Assembly (NCBI RefSeq): GCF_933775445.1
Contig: NC_065875.1
Location: 1,116,001-1,180,000 of the forward strand
Source: Argentina anserina
Taxonomy: Eukaryota; Streptophyta; Magnoliopsida; Rosales; Rosaceae
DNA: 64,000 nucleotides
Direction of reading: 5' to 3'
Below the pieces are notes generated by a model. The model searched no databases, was not told the DNA's origin, and saw nothing but the letters and a program-made list of their open reading frames with translations. Made by a program: the position numbers and the translations under genes. Shown piece after piece: positions 56,446 to 64,000 of the stretch (positions are counted from its first letter, which is position 1; each line of letters begins with the position of its first letter).

Positions 56446-59384
56446 ATGGCCCCAAAACCCAACCAACGTGATGCCCAGGCGGGTGCAAGACCTCTTCGCG
56501 ACTACCCAAACAACGAACCCACCAATCGCACCACCATTGGAGTAATTGACGACATCACGGCATACTTGGGTCCCGCTCTCGCCGGCATCCCGGAGCGTGT
56601 CGACACGGACTACCACCATCGTTCGCGAACTCCTCCGCTTGCTTTCAGGAACACCCCAGCCACCTTCAGAGGATGGCAAGTGCACAGCCACCACCATGCC
56701 CTTATCGGAGTGTGGCCCCAAGTTTCTGAAGCCATGCAGCTATGGTATGCGGGTCATCTTGGAGAGCATCGACCTCTCTTTCAAACTGGCTCGAGTTGGA
56801 GGCAACAGATGTGCCATCATGAGTGCTGCCTGCTTCTGGAATTCCGCAAGTAATACCTTCGACTTTCAATTTGGTCAAATGGGTATATGTTTGTTAGACA
56901 TATATGCTATCATAGGTCTTCCAGTTGGTACCCGGCCCTATAGAGATCAGGATTACTTTGATGCTGAATGTCCGGTTACCGCCACTCGCGACGTTGATAT
57001 CTACCAATCGTACGGCTCTTGGATCTCCATTTTTGATCGCGACCCTTCTGTACAATGGCCACATTGTGGGTTTAGCGCAAGTAGTCCTGGCAGAAATATA
57101 CCGTATGCTACGCGCACTTTCCCTGGAACCCCTCAACTATCACAATCTATCAGGGCCAATGTGGATTCTAGACCTCTGGATTCAGGTCTATTTTGTGCAG
57201 CTGCGAAATGAGAACGCAAGGGACTTCCGTCTAACAGAAGTATTGGGAAATGCATTTGTTGGTTTGGAGCCTAACGCAGCATGCTTTGAGTACTTTTATA
57301 CCCTGGATGCTTCAGTTCTTGACTCCGCACAACTGCTGCTAGACCGTACTCATCCTAGCGTGATCCGAGGTGGATTCTTGACCCTTAGACGCTATGATGG
57401 TGAGAGTCGATATTTGTTTGAACAAGCTGTATCAATGGTGGATCTACCCCGGCATCCCTGCAACAGAGTGGAACTTTATGCCCCCCATCTATTCGCGAGG
57501 CAGCTAGGCATGATCCAAATGGTTCCCTTCCCCCCTATCGAGAGTCTGAATTTGTTTTCCTCATGGCGCCGGCCTATGGTCCCCGTCACTGACACCAACC
57601 CCGGCCAACAGCCCCCGTCACAGTTGCAAACCACTCCCCTTCCTGTACTAGCAAGTGGGAGTATCCTTCGCTGCTTTCGTGTTGACGAGGCCTACCCTCA
57701 ATGGTGGGAAAGAATCAACTCTGGCCAGTGGGAACAACGTTCGCGAGTCATTTTCCAATACATCTTCCAGACAGGGCTCAGAAGGTATCTGCAGGAGAAT
57801 CCTGAGGTTCCTGAGGATGAGGACTTGCTGCGGGCGACTATTCCAAATGTCGTCAGAATTATTCCATCCAGGGTAAGATCCTAACACCTCTTCGAACTCT
57901 TACAGTTCTTATTTCAACACTTGAAGAAAAACCACTAACTGGTTCATGTTGCAGGTTTTCGAGAACACGGCTGGTGCTTCCTCCTCTCAAAGCCGTAAAC
58001 GAGGGAGAACAAGCTCTAGCTCTGGTGACGACGAGGATGATCCTAACACCATAGACTTCAATCATGTAAGGCCTCGCCCTGATTTGATTTTCTTCGACAG
58101 ATGCTAAACGTTCTAACAATATTTATAACCTTCAGCTGATTCAGAGAAGAAGAACCACTGGCTCAAGCACCTCTGCCCCGTTCGCGATTACTAACCAGGT
58201 CGACCCTGAGCCAATGACTGAGACCAGCAATCCAAAGGCAGCCATTGAGGTAAAAAGAACACACTACCTGTTCCAATTGACGCTGTATTCATGAATCACT
58301 CTGACGGATTCTTGTCTGATTTGTAGGTTCGCGAGAACCCTCCTTCTACACCTCTGTCTACCCTTCAACTTGTAGCCCCCTTGATGGAAGACCCTGCCGT
58401 AAGTAGTCAAACACGCTGTTGCCCCCCAGAGCAACACTTTATTGTCTGCTAGGATGTAATTCTTCAACTTATATTGATTACCTGTAGGTTAATGCTATCC
58501 TGCATGGTCTCTAACAGAGGTTCATGTTGACGCTCAACCTCCTACCCCAAAGGTTGCGACTGCTGTCTCGCCGACTGTGGTCGTGGATCAAGAAATTTCT
58601 GAAACCACTCCCCCTACTATGGTGTCGAATGCTCAGCCCCTGGAGTCGCAAATGTTATCTGTAGGTTGTAGCAATCGCAACTACTTCCAACCTGCCAATT
58701 CTGCCGACTGTTAGAACCTCTAGACCTACACCTGCTGTTGGTCCAACCGGGAATTATCCTAGCCCGTTTGTGGAGGATCTTCTGGATGAGATGCTAGGTC
58801 CAGCCAGCCCCTTAATGTCTATAGATTCTCAAGAACTGGTCCAGGCCCGGGCACAACTCGCGTAGCTAACTTCTGAAGACCTAACTGACCCAGCTTGTCT
58901 GGCTAAGGTGAAAGACGCCCTTCACTACCTGAAGCTTCACTCACCTGATCCTAGCCTAGTCGTGAATACTGAACAAGCGCTGAACACCATTCTGGGCCTC
59001 ATTGCAGAATTCCATATCCTGAGGAGTCAAGCTCAGAGTCTATCTCAACACAATGCTGACGCCAGACAATTCGTTACACAACGCCCTGCTCAACTTAAGA
59101 CTAAACTTCATCATGCCAAAACCAAGTGTGCGCAAAATATTAGTGCATTACGGCAACAACTAGCAGAGCTTGAAGCTGAGCAAGCTAGGGAGCTCAAGGC
59201 TGTAGAGGAGGAGATAAGAAGTGTCGTGCCCCAAATACAAGAGTGCAAAAGGCAACTGGTGGTCTCTGAAGCTGAAGAAAGAAAGCTCAACAATCTGATA
59301 TGTGACAAAGCCAACGACTCTGTATCTCCTATTCGCCTTTCTTCTTTGATTCGTTCGCAACCCAACTACCGGCCCACGACCTAA
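56446..59384 (+). pseudogene. Plant-mobile-domain gene with coiled-coil tail, antisense in the gypsy element
   Basis: Starting MAPKPNQRDAQAG, the first long exon shows plant-mobile-domain features in three frames: FRGW and VSEAMQLW, then AACFWNSASNTFDFQFGQMG and LLDIYAIIGLPVG, then NGHIVGLAQVVLAEIYR and SGPMWILDLWIQVYF. Two frameshifts, near 56755 and 56930-57030, separate these. GT-AG introns follow: exon ends/starts at 57872/57955, 58065/58136, 58249/58327 and 58398/58488. The downstream exons are Ser/Pro/Thr-rich. A final open frame (58908-59384) has a coiled coil rich in Glu, Gln and Leu at about residues 70-130. Stops near 58514 and 58863 also break it. Such domains occur in Tat elements as additional antisense genes; their role is unknown. 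Confidence 0.7.
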
Positions 59385-60582
59385 GCCCAACGCAATTCAT
59401 CACCGTGTAAATTCGCATGCAGACCCTCGTAAACCGGAGCAATCAATTCTGGAAAATGCGCAAACCGTTTCAGGTTGACCATTATTACTGCAATTAATCC
59501 CGGGTGTGATCTCCAAATCCACGTCTTCAATCTCAACCCTTGAATCTAAATTTCTTCAGCTATAAGATGAAACCCTAAGGAAATAGCTCACCACACTTTC
59601 CGCAGCAGCCTCCAACCATGACAATTCCATTACCTCCTTCGAAACCCCTTAGGTTTCCTAAGTTTCATCCCCAGACCTGCAAACTCAGTAGCACTTTGTG
59701 AGAGCCTTATTCTACCCTCAAATGTGAGGTGGGTGTCTTATTCCACCCTCACATCCTCCCTTCTTTGTAGTTCCATCCCGGGGATCTGCCCTGCATTAAG
59801 GGTTGTTCCTAGTGGAGGATTACAAGTAAGAGAGGAAAAGGCAGCCCTTCCCGCGGCCTATTCATCAATGTTTAGTCGCCGAGCATCGGGAAGCAGGCTG
59901 CCGAGTCTGGGACCAGAGCCAATAGGTACAGCATGCTCGTTGCGTACCTCTTTTGATACGCAACGCCAGCTGTTGTACCTCCCATGTGAAATATCCTCCA
60001 ACCTCTCTTCTTTAAAGGAAGATCAGGCGAGTGCTGCAAACCAAGGCTCAGGATCCCTCATGCTACCACCAGTTTTCCAATTAGAACCTGTATTTGGCAT
60101 CAAGCTGGTTCTATACACCAAGGAACTGGTGCAGTTTGAATCTCAAGTTCTTCGCGGTGGTGGGATGAATAGGAAGCGACACGAAGACCCCTCAACCTAG
60201 CATAGATGGTATCAGAGCTGGTTAAGGCTCATATGTAATAGTATAGGTCTTGTATCGAGTTTCTGGCCACAAAGCCATATGAATAAAACACAACTTGTTT
60301 CATAAAACCACTTGTCATTGTTTTATTGCCACATAACCAAGGTTATAACCTATGTTAGACCACCAATATTGGTTCATTGTAGTATACAAAATGCCGGAGC
60401 ACTTAGAAAGAAACTCGATAGTTTCGAAAAAAAAAATTTGTGTTCGCGACCCCACGAATAAGAACGTTCACGACCGAACAAAAAATGCTTGAATGCGCGA
60501 TTATTCTGAATATCCATGGTGTTGCCCCCCTGTTTACTTGGTTGGAAGAATGTAGTCCAAGAAAACACTAGACCAACCCTCG
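59385..60582 (+). other. 3' region of the antisense gene, with orphan primer-site-like motif
   Basis: No supported coding. A frame at 59724-60200 has no recognised domain. AATAAA near 60280 could serve the plus-strand gene. The 12-mer TGGTATCAGAGC is at 60207-60218. Confidence 0.45.
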
Positions 60583-61577
60583 CTATAGTGCTTGCACCGC
60601 AGTTGGCGGATCTTCATACTCCCACACACTAGGAAAGTATTTCTTAAGATGGCGACCATTCATGGGATTTCGATGAACATTCCCGTCAGTATCGCGAAGG
60701 TAGTATGCACCTTTGCCCATTACGCGATCAATCACATAAGGACCTTCCCATTTAGCAGACCATTTACCGCGACCATCGACTCGTTCACCAAAGGGTGAAC
60801 ATACTTTCCACACTAAGTCCCCAACTCCAAAGCTGCGTCCTCGCGTGCGTTTATCATAAAGTCGTGCTATCCTTTTCTTTTCAGCAATAAGGCTATCAAG
60901 ACCTTCCATCCGGCGAAAGTAAGTCCTCATGCTCTTAAAACATAGCCTGAACATAGTATTCCCCAATCAGCTGGTGTTGCTCGCGAACCCGCAGTGACTA
61001 AACATTAATTTCCATAGGAAGGACCGCATCATGGCCATACATCAACGCATAGGGGGTAGTACCAGTTGGAGTACGCTTGGAAGTTTTGTAAGCCCACAAT
61101 GTGTGATCCAACTCTAGGTGCCACGATCGCGGATTTGCATCCAACATTCGCTTAAGTATAGACAGAATGACACGGTTGCTAGCTTCTGCCTGACCATTTG
61201 CTTGAGCATAATAGGGACTGGAATGCAGAAACTTGATCCCATAGCCAGCTAAGAACTTCCGGGTCCGCTCAGCCATGAAACCTGCCCCCCCTGTCTGCAA
61301 CCAAACACTGGGGGATACCATACCTGGTGATAATATACTTGAAGATGAAGTCCGTGATAACCTCTGAAGACGTCGTCTTGACTGGTATAGCCTTGACCCA
61401 TTTGGTGAAGAAATCTGTAGCCAAGAGAATGTGCTTGTGCTGTAAGGACGAATTGGGATGAATCTCCCCAATAAAGTCTAAAGCCCAACCGCGACCCGGC
61501 TAAGGTTTAATGATTGGTTGCAGAGGCACATCAGGCACATGCTGGACTGGTCCATGCATTTGACATTCGATGCAACC
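60583..61577 (-). pseudogene. Gypsy integrase, broken
   Basis: The minus strand carries the end of the zinc finger (GCIECQ), core pieces (WALDFIGEIHP, TDFFTKWVKAIPVKTT and DRGG in one frame, SPYYAQANGQAEASN in another) and a C-terminal part. That last part reads YDKRTRGRSFGVGDLVWKV, KWEGPYVIDRVMGKGAYYL and ends near 60586. Integrase joins element DNA to the genome. The core Asp, Asp and Glu lie in different frames, with stops near 61500 and 61000, so it is inactive. Confidence 0.88.
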
Positions 61578-63236
61578 CTATGCGAAACTGATGCAGTCCT
61601 TGAGCATGGTAGGCCAATAAAAACCATACCGGTGAATGAGCCAGCGCATCTTTGGACCAGCTTGATAAGAACCATAATTGCCACAGTGAACCTCTCGCAA
61701 ACACCTCTTAGCTACGGCTCCATAGATGCATCGTAGGTACAAACCATCTTCTGCCCTGCGCAATAGCTCACCACCTCGAAAGACGTAGTTAGTAGCGAAA
61801 TACCTAACCCTCTTGTCCACCGGTGCAGAAGGATTAGTAAGGTACTGGATGATTGGCTGCCGCCAATCCTCATCAATAGGGTCGACAACAACCACCAACC
61901 ATTCATCGTTAACCTCTTTCCTGGCCATAAAGGAAGGTAATGTGCATCTCTGAACCTTCAAAATTCTTTCGCGAACACCATCTGCCAATTGGATGCCCGT
62001 AGCCAGCTGTGCTAACTCGTTGGCAGCGAAATTTCGTTCGGAAGGGATATAATCAAGCATCACATCGGCAAATTTGTCCAATAATTCCGACGCTCGTTCC
62101 CAAAAAGGGAGTAATGTAAAGTTGTTGCACTTGTAAACCCCCTTGAGCTGGTTAATGACTAGGAGCGAATCACCTAATACCTCGACCACGGTGACCTCCA
62201 GAACAAGCAACAACTCCAAGCCAATAATAATGGCCTCATATTCTGCCTGATTGTTAGTGCACTTCCACTCCAGCTGAAAGGAATAACAATGTCTGATGCC
62301 AGAGGGACTAACCAATGTAACACCCGCCCCGGAAAAATGATCGGTGCTGCTGCCATCAAAATATAGAACCCAAGGCTGAACATGAACGAAGGAAACAACC
62401 ACATTATGGTCATCAATATCCTCCACAATGGGATGATGCAACAAGAAGTCGGACACTGCATGTCCTGTGAGTGCCTTTAAGGGTGTATATTGTAAAGAAA
62501 ACTCTGATAACGCCAAAATCCACTTACCAGTCCGACCCCTAAGCATAGGTCTGGTAAGCATATACTTCACTAAATCAGTTTGTGCCACCACCACCGTAGT
62601 AAAGGATAGCATGTAATGGCGAAGCTTAGTACCGGCGAAGTACAGAGCTAAACACAACCTCTCAATCGGCGAGTATCTAATTTCAGCGTTTAACAAGGTT
62701 CGGCTCCAGTAATAAACCGCATGTTCAACCTTCTTGCCCCCCTGTCCATCGCCATCCTGTGCGAGGAGTCCTGCGATGGAGCAAGGAGATGCAGAGATAT
62801 ACAACTTCAAAGGTATTCCCGGCTGTGGGGGTTTAAGAACAGGTGGATGAGTTAGGTATTCCTTGATTTGCTCAAAAGTTGCCTGTTGTGCAGGTCCCCA
62901 CTGAAACTCTTGATCCTCCTTAAGCTTCAACAAAGGCGAGAAGACTGCGGTTTTGCCAGCGGAATTAGAAATGAAGCGTCGAAGGAAGTTTATTTTCCCC
63001 AACAAACTCTGAAGTTCCTTCTTGTTCCTTGGTGCCGGCGTGTCAAAAACAGCTTTAACCTTATCTTCCGCGACCTCAATACCTCGCTCGTGTATAATGA
63101 AACCCAAGAAGTCTCCTGTTCGAACCCCAAAAATGCATTTAGCTGGGTTCATCCTGAGCTTGTGCTTTCTCATCCTGGTGAACACGGTCCGCAAATTCTC
63201 GATGTGATCTTCCCTTTTCTTAGACTTGACCACCAT
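61578..63236 (-). CDS. Gypsy RT end, RNase H, archaeal-type RNase H and integrase zinc finger
   Basis: An open frame of 552 residues starting inside RT just after the catalytic YIDD (MVVKSKKREDHIENL is its first part). It continues through RT thumb (FLGFIIHERGIEV, LLGKINFLRRFI), a retroviral-type RNase H (LYISASPCSIAGLL, YYWSRTLLNAEIRYSPIERL) and then a second RNase H. The second one reads VLYFDGSSTDHFSGAG, TNNQAEYEAIIIGLEL and GDSLLVINQLKG, the archaeal-type domain typical of the Tat lineage. The integrase H-H zinc ligands (HCGNYGSYQ) follow before TGA/TAG near 61578. It has no start of its own and is a segment of pol separated by a frameshift upstream. Confidence 0.9.
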   Translation of the reverse strand: MVVKSKKREDHIENLRTVFTRMRKHKLRMNPAKCIFGVRTGDFLGFIIHERGIEVAEDKVKAVFDTPAPRNKKELQSLLGKINFLRRFISNSAGKTAVFSPLLKLKEDQEFQWGPAQQATFEQIKEYLTHPPVLKPPQPGIPLKLYISASPCSIAGLLAQDGDGQGGKKVEHAVYYWSRTLLNAEIRYSPIERLCLALYFAGTKLRHYMLSFTTVVVAQTDLVKYMLTRPMLRGRTGKWILALSEFSLQYTPLKALTGHAVSDFLLHHPIVEDIDDHNVVVSFVHVQPWVLYFDGSSTDHFSGAGVTLVSPSGIRHCYSFQLEWKCTNNQAEYEAIIIGLELLLVLEVTVVEVLGDSLLVINQLKGVYKCNNFTLLPFWERASELLDKFADVMLDYIPSERNFAANELAQLATGIQLADGVRERILKVQRCTLPSFMARKEVNDEWLVVVVDPIDEDWRQPIIQYLTNPSAPVDKRVRYFATNYVFRGGELLRRAEDGLYLRCIYGAVAKRCLREVHCGNYGSYQAGPKMRWLIHRYGFYWPTMLKDCISFA

Positions 63237-64000
63237 GTCATCGATATATACTTTGAGAATGCCCCCAGCACATCATGAAAAATCAGGTTCATTGCTCGCT
63301 GGTATGTAGCCCCCGCGTTGGTCAAACCAAACGGCATATTGTTATATTCAAACACTCCAGTGAACCCTGGGCAGCGAAATGCTGTTTTGTGTCTATCCGG
63401 TTCATAAACAGGAATCTGATGATAACCAGCAGTACCGTCCATAAAAGATAATAATTCATGCCTGGTGACCGCATCGACCAACATATCTGCCACGGGCATC
63501 GGATAGACATCCTTTGCTGTTGCGGTATTCAGGTTCCGGTAGGCCACACACACGCGAATCTTACCGTTTTTCTTCCGTACCGGTACTATATTTGACAACC
63601 ATTGAGAATACTTGGCTGGTCGGATAATACCGGCTTGGAACATATTCTGAACCTCTTTCTTGACTGCTGCTGCTGTGTCTGCACTCATTCGTCGCGGACT
63701 TTGTTGTACCGGCTTGTATCCTTCAATGATAGGCAAACGGTGGTAGACCAAATATGGTGACAGGCCCGGCATGTCCTCAAACTTTTCAGCAAAACAATCA
63801 CGGAACTCCTGCAACAACTCTACCAAACGTTGTCTTAGTTCCTCATCCAAGTGCTTACTTATTCCAACCTCCATGGGCTCCTCTGTAGTCCCAAGGTTGA
63901 TCTTTTCCACTGGATCTTTCACTTTAGGTGGAGTGTCATCCAAAGCTGCTGGTGCTGGTTGAATGAACTCCTCCTCTGCTTGAAGCTCAGTTAAACCATC
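63165..64000 (-). pseudogene. Gypsy reverse transcriptase N-terminal part (runs off the window)
   Basis: Open from the window edge to about 63240. Motifs: FAEKFEDMPGLSPYLVYHRL, RRMSADTAAAVKKEV, WLSNIVPVRKKNGKIRVCVA and YRNLNTATAKDVYPMP. Later come FMDGTAGYHQI, AFRCPGFTGVFEYNNMPFGL and TNAGATYQRAMN. These are the Ty3/gypsy RT fingers and palm; CVAYRNLN replaces the usual CVDFRDLN. Just before the YIDD catalytic box (about 63250-63265) one base is gained or lost in a GGGGG run, shifting YIDDM into another frame. The frame has no stop toward 64000, so pol continues outside. Confidence 0.9.

Larger units (their letters stand above)
55909..64000 (-). mobile_element. Tat-lineage Ty3/gypsy retrotransposon, 3' part
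   Basis: Minus-strand order from the window edge is RT, RNase H, second (archaeal-type) RNase H, integrase, then a long region with an antisense gene, polypurine tract and LTR. The second RNase H and an extra gene between integrase and 3' LTR are established Tat-lineage traits. Gag, protease and the 5' LTR lie beyond 64000. Coding is broken by frameshifts and stops. Confidence 0.82.

Noticed and set aside
58908..59384. Stand-alone coiled-coil protein gene
   Set aside because: It lies in the exon series of the antisense mobile-domain gene; better read as its last exon.
1..64000. CRISPR arrays, operons, bacterial systems
   Set aside because: The window is plant nuclear DNA; no regularly spaced repeats of that kind were seen.

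Overview
This is nuclear DNA from a flowering plant, most likely a eudicot. The evidence is a plastid-targeted ATP sulfurylase gene with five GT-AG exons and a miR395 site, intronless plasma-membrane-type Ca2+-ATPase (ACA) genes, and a mix of plant transposons (Ty1/copia, Tat-type Ty3/gypsy, PIF/Harbinger, Mutator-like, a LINE ORF1 relic and foldback MITEs). A Rosaceae origin is only an impression and was not tested.

Layout: 2.5-5.7 kb holds the one clearly intact sulfate-assimilation gene (APS). From 5.9 to 50.3 kb lies a decayed tandem cluster of ACA genes. Two copies are intact: ACA-A at 15.5-18.4 kb and ACA-B at 32.6-35.7 kb. One copy is dead and split by a copia element (ACA-C, 41.8-50.3 kb). 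At least four further fragments exist (5.9-6.1, 6.1-6.5, 13.5 and 40.9-41.6 kb). An APS pseudogene (13.6-15.3 kb) directly precedes ACA-A just as APS directly precedes an ACA 3' fragment, so an APS+ACA block was duplicated and the two units then lost opposite genes. Relics of RING-H2, PPR-like and TPR genes sit between the ACA copies and were also duplicated.

Mobile DNA: copia A (6.95-11.55 kb, minus strand) has 162-bp LTRs, a perfect 5-bp target duplication and a precise in-frame loss of gag. Copia B (43.5-48.8 kb, plus strand) interrupts ACA-C and is closely related in coding sequence but has unrelated LTRs. A PIF/Harbinger relic, a LINE ORF1 relic, four foldback or TIR elements and a 1.15-kb Mutator-like element with a 9-bp target duplication fill 19-39 kb. 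From 53.9 kb to the right edge there is a decayed copia integrase, then the 3' part of a Tat-lineage Ty3/gypsy element on the minus strand (3' LTR, integrase, archaeal-type RNase H, RT) that carries a spliced plant-mobile-domain gene on the opposite strand with its own TATA box.

Functionally, APS makes adenosine 5'-phosphosulfate in plastids and is probably under miR395 control. The ACA proteins are calmodulin-regulated Ca2+ efflux pumps. ACA-A starts downstream of the usual N-terminal calmodulin-binding autoinhibitory segment, the most interesting protein-level observation here. At DNA level the most unusual structures are the inverted ACA pseudogene pair, the loop inversion in the copia A LTR hairpin, and the gag-less copia. 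Coordinates of pseudogene and repeat borders come from reading by eye and may be off by a few bases to tens of bases.
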